The notes under the pieces are model-generated. The model was not told where the DNA came from, searched no databases, and worked only from the letters and a program-made list of their open reading frames with translations. 64,000 nt of DNA. Origin: Labrys sp. WJW (GTDB taxonomy: Bacteria > Pseudomonadota > Alphaproteobacteria > Rhizobiales > Labraceae). The position numbers were made by a program, and so were the translations under genes. Shown here one piece after another: positions 43,330-51,421 of the stretch. How positions within the stretch are numbered: position 1 is the first letter of the stretch; each line of letters opens with the position of its first letter. Where the stretch lies: positions 124,001-188,000 of the forward strand of contig NZ_LYXZ01000013.1 of the NCBI RefSeq assembly GCF_001676615.1, read 5' to 3'.

Positions 43330-44277
43330 TCACCCCAGCTGTGTGCTGACGATGGCGAGGATTGCGAGCAGGAAGGAGGCCGCCAGCGGTTCCTGGTAAC
43401 GATAGAATCTCAGGCGAGATTGGGCGGTCTCGACGAAGACGACCGCGAAGGCAATGATAAGGAACTTCAGCCCGATCCCGCCGATCGCACCAGTGACGCC
43501 GAGGGAGCTTCCCTCGTACGAAAGTCCCCAAGGAAAGAGCAAAACATTGGCGAAGATCGTGTAGAGGATGAACTGTTTCATCATCGATGCCCATTTGAGC
43601 AGGGCGAGCAGTGGGCCGGAATATTCGAGGATGCGAGCCTCCTCGATCATATAGATCTCGATATGCGTGCTTGAGTGGATGGGTAGCCGATCCGTCTCGA
43701 CAAGGAGAAGCACGAAGAAGGCTGCAACCAGGAACAGGTGGGTAGGGCCCCAATAGATCGAGGGCTCGGCAACCAGCAGATGGTTGACGACAAACGGAAG
43801 CATGGCCTTGGCCAACAAGGTGATGCCCACGAAGACGAGGATGAGCGTCGGTTCAGCCAGGATGGTCACCATGACGGCCCGGCTGGAACCGATACCTCCA
43901 TAAGCGCTTCTCGTGTCCAAGCCGGCCAATGCGACCATGAACGAGCCAAGTGTCAGTATGAGGCCGCCGCCCAGAATGTCTCCCATGTCGGACAGAGGGA
44001 GCGGAAAATTGGTCAGCACGGGAATGAGGATCGGCACAGTCAAGGTCGCTGTGAAAGCGACGACAGGGGCCGCCCAGTAAAGCCAGGAGGCCGTTTCCGG
44101 AAGGACAATCTGCTTTGAAAATAGCTTCCTAAGGTCGCGATAAGGTTGGAATATTCCTGGTCCTTGGCCGCGCTGGATGCGTTCTTCGAACTGGAGGATT
44201 ACACCCTGCAGAAGCGGCGCGACCAAGAGCGTCGTCAAAACCTGAGCGATTTGGAGAAGGACGTCGCGCGCAGTCAT
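43330..44277 (-). CDS. HyfC/HycD-like membrane subunit (NuoH-type)
   Basis: This is the membrane subunit that links the soluble arm to the proton-pumping arm, 315 aa. The NuoH landmark ERIQRGQGPGIFQPYRDLRK is followed by KLFSKQIVLPE. About eight membrane helices are seen, with acidic EARILEYSGP in a cytoplasmic loop. The start MTARDVLLQ at 44277 follows gggagaaagg and overlaps the stop of the leader ORF (ATGA). It is the first structural gene of the FR4 operon. Confidence 0.9.
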   Translation of the reverse strand: MTARDVLLQIAQVLTTLLVAPLLQGVILQFEERIQRGQGPGIFQPYRDLRKLFSKQIVLPETASWLYWAAPVVAFTATLTVPILIPVLTNFPLPLSDMGDILGGGLILTLGSFMVALAGLDTRSAYGGIGSSRAVMVTILAEPTLILVFVGITLLAKAMLPFVVNHLLVAEPSIYWGPTHLFLVAAFFVLLLVETDRLPIHSSTHIEIYMIEEARILEYSGPLLALLKWASMMKQFILYTIFANVLLFPWGLSYEGSSLGVTGAIGGIGLKFLIIAFAVVFVETAQSRLRFYRYQEPLAASFLLAILAIVSTQLG

Positions 44278-44354
44278 GGCCTTTCTCCCGTGAGAGATGC
44301 CACACATGTCGTCACGACTTCTGGTGCGTTAAATTTGGGGAAGGGCGCTTTCAC
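44274..44354 (-). CDS. Leader ORF (26 aa) coupled to the HyfC-like gene
   Basis: A GTG at 44354, 8 nt after caggag, opens the frame MKAPFPKFNAPEVVTTCVAS. It closes with LTGERP and a TGA at 44274-44276 that overlaps the ATG of the next gene. Its ribosome site is the 3' arm of the FR4 alternative hairpin. Its role is probably translational coupling rather than a functional peptide. Confidence 0.5.
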   Translation of the reverse strand: MKAPFPKFNAPEVVTTCVASLTGERP

Positions 44355-44362
44355 GACACACG

Positions 44363-44434
44363 CTCCTGTCTGCCAAAATGGCCTGACAGGAGTCATCGTC
44401 CCCGAGGGCGGTTATAAGGTGAACTCCATCACCT
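44363..44434 (-). promoter_or_regulatory. Fluoride riboswitch FR4 (Ehr-crcB operon)
   Basis: The minus-strand aptamer (44434-44388) reads aggtgatggagttcacctta, then taaccgccctcggggacgat and gactcctg. One position differs from the usual gctgatgactcc (gacgatgactcc). The 3' strand ctcctgtc (44392-44385) pairs perfectly with gacaggag (44370-44363), which holds the ribosome site of the leader ORF. It faces FR5 across a divergent promoter region with no other gene. Confidence 0.9.
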
Positions 44435-44612
44435 AATTTAAGGGTGAGCCTGCTCAGGTCACTTGTCAAGCCGGTTCGAAGCGCTCGGCGCGACGCGCTT
44501 GTTTGGAGAGACGGGCGGACGGATACACCGCCGGATGGTCGCGGCCCGAAAGACCTCGCCATCCCCATGACTGTGCCACACGGCGAACTCATGCGGTGAT
44601 TGCGGTTTGCCA

Positions 44613-44641
44613 TTGACAAAACATCCAAGCGCTCCAAACTA
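44613..44641 (+). promoter_or_regulatory. Candidate sigma-70 promoter of the MutS-like operon
   Basis: A perfect ttgaca -35 (44613-44618) and an aaacta -10 (44636-44641) are 17 nt apart. Transcription would begin just before the FR5 aptamer at about 44648. Confidence 0.5.
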
Positions 44642-44650
44642 AGCAGGTAT

Positions 44651-44732
44651 AGGCGATGGAGTTCGCCTTTAACCGCTCTGATGAGCTGATGACTCCTTCC
44701 GATGGCGCAACCCGGTTGCCGAGGAGGGAGTC
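44651..44732 (+). promoter_or_regulatory. Fluoride riboswitch FR5 (MutS-like operon)
   Basis: The aptamer 44651-44698 (aggcgatggagttcgccttt, then aaccgctctgatgagctgat and gactcct) is a textbook fluoride motif. Its end gactccttcc (44691-44700) can pair over ten positions (one G-U) with ggagggagtc (44723-44732), which is the ribosome site of the 37-aa leader ORF. Confidence 0.93.
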
Positions 44733-44736
44733 GAAC

Positions 44737-44850
44737 ATGTGTAGTCTCCAGCACAATTGGTCACGGGTCCTTAGGAGTGGCCCGGCGGCATGCCTATCCA
44801 CCTGTGTTCGCAACCGCTTGGCGAACACACAAGGGAGGGCTCGCCAATGA
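44737..44850 (+). CDS. Leader ORF (37 aa) coupled to the first MutS-like gene
   Basis: The ATG at 44737 follows a ggaggg site that lies in the FR5 alternative hairpin. The frame MCSLQHNWSRVLRSGPAACL ends with a TGA (44848-44850) that overlaps the ATG of the MutS-like gene. The arrangement mirrors that of FR4. It is probably a coupling device. Confidence 0.5.
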   Translation: MCSLQHNWSRVLRSGPAACLSTCVRNRLANTQGRARQ

Positions 44851-46382
44851 CTGTTTTCGACAGCATCCTCTACGATCTTCATAGCAGAGCAAGCAGGTCC
44901 CCCACGGCGCAAGAGCCGGATTTCTTCAAGGATCTCAATCTTGACCAGATCGTTGCCGCGATTGTATCCGGTCGGGACGAGTACGACCTCACGCCGTTCT
45001 TTCGCGAACCTCCGCTGGACTTGAACACGATCTACTACCGCCATGAGATCATGAAGGATCTCGAGCAGGCAGCGGTGCATGAGTTGGTCAGCCGATTTTC
45101 GCGGAAAATGCAGACAATGCGCACGCAAACCGCGAGATCCAAGAAATTCTACTACAAATTTCAGAAAGAATGGATTTTTCTCGATGCTGTCCAAACATAT
45201 TGTGAGGCAATTGTCGATCTCCAAGATAGTCTATTGGAACAGACATTGCGCTCGCGCGGTTTGATGGCGTTTCGCGATTACCTCAAAAACTACGTCGAGA
45301 CGGAAGCCTTTTGTAATTTGCGCGCCGCGCTCACCCAACTGAGGAAGGATCTCGCTGACGTCATTTACCTGCTCCTCATTCGGGATTCGAGCATCACCGT
45401 ATGTCGGTTCACAGGCGAGCGAGACTATGGGGCGAAGGTACTGAAGACTTTTGAAAAATTTCGACAAGGTGACGCCAAGGCGTTCGAATTCAAACTTCAC
45501 GATTTTGTCGAAATGAATCACATCGAGGCGGGTGTCCTCGACTTTGTTGCCAAACATCATCCTGCTGTTTTCGAACGCCTCGATCGGTTCGTCTCGGATA
45601 ACGAAATCTACATCGATCCGACGGTGGGGCGCTTTGAGTATGAGATCCAGTTCTATGTTGCTTATCTCGAATATGTCGCCCCTTTGCGTCGGGCAGGACT
45701 TTCGTTTTGCTATCCCAAGCTCGTGACCAGTAAAGACATTGCTGCCTCCTCGTGTTTCGATCTAGCCCTTGCAGCCAAGCTTGTCGGCGAAAAGAACAAG
45801 GTCGTTACAAATGATTTTCATTTGGCTGGCTTCGAACGCGTCTTCGTAGTCTCCGGGCCCAATCAGGGGGGGAAAACGACATTCGCCCGCACTTTCGGCC
45901 AGATGCATTTCCTGGCGCGGCTCGGCTGTCCGGTTCCAGGGACGTCAGGACAGTTGTTCTTTTACGATCAACTCTTCAGCCATTTCGAAAAAGAGGAGGA
46001 CATTCGCAATCATCGCAGCAAGCTCGAGGACGACTTGGTTCGAGTCCATAGCATCATCGAACGAGCAACGACGAACAGCATCGTTATCCTCAACGAGATC
46101 TTTACGTCCACGACGCTGAAAGATGCGATGTTCTTGGGGCGGCAGATTTTGCAACGGATTATCGACCTCGATCTTTTGTGTGTGTGCGTCACATTCATGG
46201 ACGAGCTGTCTGTGCTTAGCGAGCAAACTGTCTCGATGGTAAGTACGGTCGTGCCAGACCGTCCTGCACAGAGGACTTATCGGGTCGTGCGTCGAACCGC
46301 TGACGGACGCGCTTACGCCCTGTCTATTGCCGAGAAATATCGCCTTACCTACGAGACATTGAAGGAGCGCCTCGCGTCATGA
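44847..46382 (+). CDS. MutS-like ATPase 1
   Basis: This 511-aa protein has the MutS core (lever/clamp) helices and C-terminal ATPase but lacks the mismatch-recognition domain of true MutS, which is about 850 aa. Walker A is VSGPNQGGKTTFARTFG. The Walker B segment is SIVILNEIFTSTTLKDA, with Asn where MutS has Asp. A conserved HFEKEEDIRNHRSKLEDDL loop precedes it. The start has a gggaggg ribosome site. MutS-like genes are a recorded class behind fluoride riboswitches; their action there is not known. Confidence 0.85.
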   Translation: MTVFDSILYDLHSRASRSPTAQEPDFFKDLNLDQIVAAIVSGRDEYDLTPFFREPPLDLNTIYYRHEIMKDLEQAAVHELVSRFSRKMQTMRTQTARSKKFYYKFQKEWIFLDAVQTYCEAIVDLQDSLLEQTLRSRGLMAFRDYLKNYVETEAFCNLRAALTQLRKDLADVIYLLLIRDSSITVCRFTGERDYGAKVLKTFEKFRQGDAKAFEFKLHDFVEMNHIEAGVLDFVAKHHPAVFERLDRFVSDNEIYIDPTVGRFEYEIQFYVAYLEYVAPLRRAGLSFCYPKLVTSKDIAASSCFDLALAAKLVGEKNKVVTNDFHLAGFERVFVVSGPNQGGKTTFARTFGQMHFLARLGCPVPGTSGQLFFYDQLFSHFEKEEDIRNHRSKLEDDLVRVHSIIERATTNSIVILNEIFTSTTLKDAMFLGRQILQRIIDLDLLCVCVTFMDELSVLSEQTVSMVSTVVPDRPAQRTYRVVRRTADGRAYALSIAEKYRLTYETLKERLAS

Positions 46383-47917
46383 AAGCCTTCCTGATGTATC
46401 GAGAACGCGATTTTGACCCCAAGCAATGCCTGCCGCCCAATGCTGCGGCTGTTGTTCAGGACCTGGAGCTCGAAACGTTATTTGCCGCGATGGCACAAAA
46501 GGACTCTTTTGTGCATGACATCGTAAAGGTGGCGGTACTGGCAGCGGCCAACAACACGATTGCCGAAATCTCCTACCGACAGGCCATCCTCCTCGACAGC
46601 CTGAAGAACCCCACGGTCATTCGCAATCTGTATGACCTCGCGGTGGAGGCAATCGAACGGGAGAAGAAGGCCTATTGGGGGCTCTTCCGGGATTCCCCGG
46701 ACACAGTACTGCAGCGTTCGATCGGTGTGATGCAGATATTCATGGATGTGCTGAGGCGGCTCAGGGACATCGCTGAGATCCATGAGCAATGCTTCGATTC
46801 CGAGGGGTTCCGCGCCCTATTTGGCATGCTCCAGCGCGAGCTTTCCAACGACTATTTCGCTGAAGTCAATACGCATCTTCGCCAGCTCAAATTCAATCAG
46901 GGTGTATGGGTGAGTGCGCACCTCGGCGAAGCCAACAAGGGCGTGGACTATGTCCTACGGGAGCAACACGAAGATACGCGCAACTGGTTCATGCGACTTT
47001 TTCCCCGGAAGGTGCAGGGCTTCACACTTCATCTCCATCCGCGCGACGAAGCTGGCGCCCGGGCTATGTCCGATCTCAAGCAACGCGGCATTGCGCTCGC
47101 CGCCACGGCTATTGGCCAGGCGGCCGACCATATACTCAGCTTCTTCCACATGATGCGAACGGAGTTGGCTTTCTATGTCGGAGCGCTCAATCTGTCAGAG
47201 AAGCTGACTGCATTGAGCGCTCCAACGGCAGTGCCGGAGGCGTGCCCGGCAGAACCACCGGATTTTAGATGTCATGATCTCTATGACGTATGCTTGGCTC
47301 TCAGCATGGGCCGTGCAGCCGTCGGCAATGATCTAGCCGCAAACGGCAAGCGCCTGGTCATGATCACTGGCGCCAATCAGGGGGGTAAGTCGACGTTTTT
47401 GCGCAGCGTCGGGCTTGCGCAGCTGATGATGCAGGCCGGCCTGTTTGTGGCGGGGCGCAGTCTCAGGGCGAGCATAGTCGATGGCGTTTTCACCCACTAT
47501 AAGCGTGAGGAAGATGCCTGCATGAGAAGCGGCAAGTTCGACGAGGAACTCAATCGCATGAGCGATCTGGTCGACATCCTGACGCCGCACGCTCTGGTGC
47601 TGTTCAACGAGTCTTTTGCAGCCACCAATGAACGGGAAGGGTCAGAGATCGCCAGGCAGATCAGCTGTGCCTTGCTCGATCGGGGAATTCGGATCTGCTT
47701 TGTGACTCACCTTTATGAGTTCGCTCATCAAATGCATGAAATGAACTCAAGCGAAGCGCTGTTCCTGCGCGCGGAACGCAAAGATGGGGGAGGGCGAACA
47801 TTCAAGCTCATCGAAGGCGAGCCGCTGGACACCAGCTTTGGCGAGGATCTGTATGACTCGATTTTTCAGACCAGTCAGAACCGAACGGGCCCATCGCCTA
47901 AGCGCTCAGCTGCGTGA
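46379..47917 (+). CDS. MutS-like ATPase 2
   Basis: This 512-aa second MutS-like ATPase overlaps the first by 4 nt. Walker A is ITGANQGGKSTFLRSVG and the Walker B segment is LVLFNESFAATNEREG, again Asn-Glu in place of Asp-Glu. The HYKREEDACMRSGKFDEEL stretch matches the same loop as in the first protein. The two probably form a heterodimer, as MutS-type ATPases work in pairs. It lacks the mismatch-recognition domain. Confidence 0.85.
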   Translation: MKAFLMYRERDFDPKQCLPPNAAAVVQDLELETLFAAMAQKDSFVHDIVKVAVLAAANNTIAEISYRQAILLDSLKNPTVIRNLYDLAVEAIEREKKAYWGLFRDSPDTVLQRSIGVMQIFMDVLRRLRDIAEIHEQCFDSEGFRALFGMLQRELSNDYFAEVNTHLRQLKFNQGVWVSAHLGEANKGVDYVLREQHEDTRNWFMRLFPRKVQGFTLHLHPRDEAGARAMSDLKQRGIALAATAIGQAADHILSFFHMMRTELAFYVGALNLSEKLTALSAPTAVPEACPAEPPDFRCHDLYDVCLALSMGRAAVGNDLAANGKRLVMITGANQGGKSTFLRSVGLAQLMMQAGLFVAGRSLRASIVDGVFTHYKREEDACMRSGKFDEELNRMSDLVDILTPHALVLFNESFAATNEREGSEIARQISCALLDRGIRICFVTHLYEFAHQMHEMNSSEALFLRAERKDGGGRTFKLIEGEPLDTSFGEDLYDSIFQTSQNRTGPSPKRSAA

Positions 47918-47968
47918 TGCCATCGCGCGACAATTCCAAGGCGCTGTTCAAATGGAGGAGGCGCGGAT

Positions 47969-48562
47969 CTAGCGGTCTCGACTGGCTGCAACTCTGTCAA
48001 AGGTCTCATCCATGGCTGCAGTGCCACTGCCAAGCCATGGAAAATGGCCGTAGTAGAAAGACAATTGTTGCCTTGCCTCCTCAGGTGTCTTTCCCGCAAC
48101 GAGATGCTCGAAGAGCGCTGCGGCGAGGCCGGTGCGATCAGCGCCGTTCTTGCAATGAACCAGGATGGGTTGCTTGGCGGTTTTCAGAACGGAGATAAGG
48201 CGGGCAAGGGTTTCAGGATCGGGAGCCTTGTCCGACGACATTGGGATATCGATCTGCAGCACCTTCAGGATCTGCGTCGTCCGTTTTTCGTCTTCGTACC
48301 ATCCCGCCCCGCGATGGGGGCCACGCAGATTGACGATGGTTCGAATGTCCCCGGAGGTGATGACTTCCTGCAATTTCTCCGGAGACAATTGAGCAGATCG
48401 ATAGAGCCCGGGTTCGACTTGGTGGACGTTGCCGGTGAATTGGAGACCGGCAGCCCACCCCGCCAGGCAAATGGCTATCAGTCCGGCCCAGCCCAGCAAT
48501 TGCCATAGCAATTGATGTACTCGATGCGAGAGATTTTCTCTCGCGTTGAGAACTTCGTGCAT
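47969..48562 (-). CDS. Membrane-anchored tyrosine/dual-specificity phosphatase-like protein
   Basis: This 197-aa protein has an N-terminal membrane helix (LLGWAGLIAICLAGWAAGLQ) and a phosphatase domain with the catalytic P-loop VHCKNGADRTGLAA (HCx5R). The segment VEPGLYRSAQLSPEKLQEVI is typical of bacterial cysteine phosphatases. The start at 48562 has an aggaga site. It lies 68 nt downstream of the CLC-F gene and is probably co-transcribed from FR6. The substrate could be a phosphoprotein, phosphoinositide-like lipid or polyphosphate. Confidence 0.83.
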   Translation of the reverse strand: MHEVLNARENLSHRVHQLLWQLLGWAGLIAICLAGWAAGLQFTGNVHQVEPGLYRSAQLSPEKLQEVITSGDIRTIVNLRGPHRGAGWYEDEKRTTQILKVLQIDIPMSSDKAPDPETLARLISVLKTAKQPILVHCKNGADRTGLAAALFEHLVAGKTPEEARQQLSFYYGHFPWLGSGTAAMDETFDRVAASRDR

Positions 48563-48630
48563 AGACAATCTCCTATGGAGTTCGTCGGCCCCTGTATTTT
48601 TCGGGAGGTCGGCGACCAGATCAGCTGAAC

Positions 48631-50478
48631 CTAACTTGCCTTCGCAAGACCATCATCGGTCTGGACATCGATGATTGAGGTTTCGCGCAAACGCGCGTCC
48701 TTATCACCGATGCTCCAGCGCTCGAGGTGCTTGTAGATGATCACTTTGTTCCGCAAGAGCGGGCCATTCTCTTGGCAGAAGGCTTCAAGTTGGCCGCGAT
48801 GACCAATGAGTTCGACACACATCGTCAGTTCTGGATTTCCAATCTCGGAATCATACTGTTGCGGACTGCCGTGGTTGCTGTAACCAAAATGGGTGTGGTG
48901 GGCGATCGCGTTGATGATGCCCGCCTTTTTGGCAGCCAAAACCAGCCCGCGATAGAGTGGTGGCGCCCCCCAGAAGGCTCGTCCGCGGGCTCTGGGCATC
49001 CTGTCCCTGGGTTTGAGATAGATGCGGACCATGCCGACTTCGCTCGGCGTGACAATATGAGGGTAAGTCATAGAAGGATCCTTTTCCGATGTGTTGAGGG
49101 GAGATTTTGCGCCGGCCGAGCCTCGGCTCGGATAGCCGAATGCGGGAAAGATGACCGTGTTGCGATTGATTTCGCGAACTTCGCGAAGAGATACGTCTGG
49201 TGGAATTGCTCCGTTGTTGATCTTCGGAATCCCCAGGCGCTGCGAGAGATAGATGCTGGAATGGCCGCTGAAGACATAGGCAAGGAAGCATGCAGCCGCG
49301 ATGTAGACAGTGTTTTGCGCGCCGAAGAGTTCGATGCCCATGACTGTGCACGCAAGCGGCGTATTTGAGGCTCCGGCGAATACGGCAACAAAACCGAGTG
49401 CGGCTAGAAGGTCAACCGGCGCACCTAATAGATGTGCGAGGGTGTTGCCGAGTGCGGCGCCAATGAAGAAGAGGGGCGTAACCTCACCGCCCTTGAACCC
49501 CGTACTCAGGGTCGTGACGGTGAAGAGGATCTTCCAAAGCCAGCTCCAGTAGTCGGCGCGAGTTGCTTCAAAGAAACCCAGGATGGTCGCATCGGCTGGG
49601 TTTGGAGACGAGACGCCCAGGCCAAGATATTCCCGCGTGCCCAGGAGAAAGACCAGGCCGATGACCAAAAGGCCACCAACGACCGGGCGGAGCGGGGCAA
49701 AAGGTATCGCCTTCTTCCATAGGGCGGAAGCCGAATGGGAGGCTTCGGCGAAGAGTTGCCCGACCAGTCCAAACGCCACGCCGGCAAAGGCGACTTTCGC
49801 GAACAGGAGCACGTCCAGATGAAAGCTCGCGTTCCCTGCACCGAAGGTAACGTGATAGGGCGTGTGATGGATACCCCAGGACTGGCAAATCCAGTCACCT
49901 GCCACCGCAGCAATGAGACATGGGGCGAGCGCCTCATATTCGATGCGGCCAACGGTCAGGACTTCCAAGGCAAAGACGGTGCCTGCAATCGGGGTGCCGA
50001 ACACCGCGCCAAAGCCGGCCGCAATTCCAGCCATAAGCAGCAGGCGCACCTCACTCGGTTCAAGGCGCAGCATCTTGCCAACGGCGCTGGCAAGGCTGCC
50101 ACCGAGTTGCACAGCAGTTCCCTCACGTCCAGCGGAACCGCCGAAAAGATGTGTGATTACCGTCGAGGCAAGAATGAGCGGAGCCATTCTCAAAGGAACG
50201 CCCGCGCCTGGTTCGTGTATCTGATCAACGATCAGGTTGTTGCCACCTTCAGCCGACCGGCCGACCCAGTGATAAACCAGCCCGACAACGAAACCCGCGG
50301 CGGGTAGACCAAACAAGAACCACGCATGGTCAAAGCGTATCTCGGTTGCCTGATCCAATGCCCAAAGAAAGAGAGCGCAAAAGCTGCCGATGACTGCAGC
50401 CATGGGGATGACGATCGCGGCCCATCTGAAGATGGCGAAGCCCTGGCTGAAGCGATTGGTCAAAGAAGAAAAAGACAT
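48631..50478 (-). CDS. CLC-F fluoride/proton antiporter fused to a DUF190 domain
   Basis: This 615-aa protein has an N-terminal ClC domain (about residues 1-430). Its motif [14 protein letters not shown] has Thr after REG, as in the fluoride-selective CLC-F branch; other landmarks are [15 protein letters not shown] and [20 protein letters not shown]. The last 150 residues are soluble and match DUF190, with [36 protein letters not shown] and [13 protein letters not shown]. The fusion links CLC-F to the same domain that accompanies CrcB in this island. It is the first gene after FR6. Confidence 0.92.
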   Translation of the reverse strand: MSFSSLTNRFSQGFAIFRWAAIVIPMAAVIGSFCALFLWALDQATEIRFDHAWFLFGLPAAGFVVGLVYHWVGRSAEGGNNLIVDQIHEPGAGVPLRMAPLILASTVITHLFGGSAGREGTAVQLGGSLASAVGKMLRLEPSEVRLLLMAGIAAGFGAVFGTPIAGTVFALEVLTVGRIEYEALAPCLIAAVAGDWICQSWGIHHTPYHVTFGAGNASFHLDVLLFAKVAFAGVAFGLVGQLFAEASHSASALWKKAIPFAPLRPVVGGLLVIGLVFLLGTREYLGLGVSSPNPADATILGFFEATRADYWSWLWKILFTVTTLSTGFKGGEVTPLFFIGAALGNTLAHLLGAPVDLLAALGFVAVFAGASNTPLACTVMGIELFGAQNTVYIAAACFLAYVFSGHSSIYLSQRLGIPKINNGAIPPDVSLREVREINRNTVIFPAFGYPSRGSAGAKSPLNTSEKDPSMTYPHIVTPSEVGMVRIYLKPRDRMPRARGRAFWGAPPLYRGLVLAAKKAGIINAIAHHTHFGYSNHGSPQQYDSEIGNPELTMCVELIGHRGQLEAFCQENGPLLRNKVIIYKHLERWSIGDKDARLRETSIIDVQTDDGLAKAS

Positions 50479-50531
50479 CTGCGGCTCCGGATGCGGACAG
50501 GAGCTTCAGATGTGAGCATCGCGCGGATGCC

Positions 50532-50630
50532 ATTCAGCCAAGACTCCTCGCCTGCAAAAAACAGGTGAGTAGGAGTCATTAGCTCTTCGGAGAGCGGTTC
50601 GGCTGAGAAAGCCCGGCAGATTCCATTGCC
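50532..50630 (-). promoter_or_regulatory. Fluoride riboswitch FR6 (CLC-F operon), with an extra hairpin
   Basis: The minus-strand aptamer (50630-50569) reads ggcaatggaatctgcc, then an inserted small hairpin (gggctttctcagccg), then aaccgctctccgaagagcta and atgactcctac. The inserted stem is not present in the other six copies. The end gactcct (50577-50571) can pair with aggagtc (50538-50532), reinforced by an inner cctg/cagg stem. Confidence 0.87.
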
Positions 50631-50728
50631 GTTTCCGTACTGCTACTGCACCGCAGCATCGTCTGGCAAATGCGCCGTCTGCTGATGAGGGTTGCAGAAA
50701 TTGCATGCCTTACTGAAGCTGCGATTGT

Positions 50729-51421
50729 TCATGGGAGGGCCCCGGCAATTTGTGCTAGCAGCACGCAACTTCCGCACATGGCTACGAAAGCCCCCAGCCC
50801 ATCCATTGTGTATGCGGGAAGAGAACGCTCGACATGCGCGGCATGCAAGCAGGCAATGAGCGCGGCAAGAATGGTTGCAAGCAGGGCGGCGGAGGCAATA
50901 AGACCAATAATACCACCGGAAGGTTGATGGAGCATCGCCAATTCGCGAAGATCAAGCAATGTCGTGATGGTTATTAGAGCCGCAGCGACAAGGCCCATCA
51001 CATTGCGATCGCCTTCATGTCGCTGTTCGGATACCCGCTGCCAGGGACGTTGATCGTCGTCGGGTAAGTGGTCGATGAACGCATAGAGAAGATATGCGCC
51101 AACGATGGCCAGCATAATGGCGCATAACACACCGGCCGCCAGATTGATCAGCCACATGGTGGACGAAGGCACCACAAAAACAAGCCATGAACAGGCGACG
51201 CCGAGGCTTCCACCGACGATGGCGCTGCGCCATCCAAATGCCCGTGCGACGGCGCTGAAGAGGACGGCTGCGAACAGAACAAGGGGGAAGGCTTGCTGGA
51301 AGACATTGTCGGCAATTGAAGCACCCATGATCAATAACCCGGGCAGACGAACGACGCGTAGCTCGATGAAGGAGGCATACCTATTTGCGAAAGCCACGCG
51401 AGATTGCGTCGACAATCTCAT
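50729..51421 (-). CDS. Unknown multi-span membrane protein downstream of enolase
   Basis: This 230-aa protein has about six hydrophobic segments. Examples are PLVLFAAVLFSAVARAFGW, MWLINLAAGVLCAIMLAIVG and IIGLIASAALLATILAALIA. Its ATG comes directly after the enolase stop (TAG-ATG), so it is translationally coupled to a fluoride-switched gene. I do not recognise the family. It could be a transporter or a membrane sensor. A start further inside the frame is possible. Confidence 0.65.
   Translation of the reverse strand: MRLSTQSRVAFANRYASFIELRVVRLPGLLIMGASIADNVFQQAFPLVLFAAVLFSAVARAFGWRSAIVGGSLGVACSWLVFVVPSSTMWLINLAAGVLCAIMLAIVGAYLLYAFIDHLPDDDQRPWQRVSEQRHEGDRNVMGLVAAALITITTLLDLRELAMLHQPSGGIIGLIASAALLATILAALIACLHAAHVERSLPAYTMDGLGAFVAMCGSCVLLAQIAGALP

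Noticed and set aside
39695..44277. Functional [NiFe] hydrogenase-4 / formate hydrogenlyase
   Set aside because: The large subunit lacks both cysteine pairs needed for the NiFe centre, and no maturation genes are nearby.
50330..50533. 67-codon ORF ([12 protein letters not shown]...) after FR6 overlapping the CLC-F start
   Set aside because: It overlaps the CLC-F coding start out of frame by about 150 nt and does not end at a coupling position, so I do not call it a gene.
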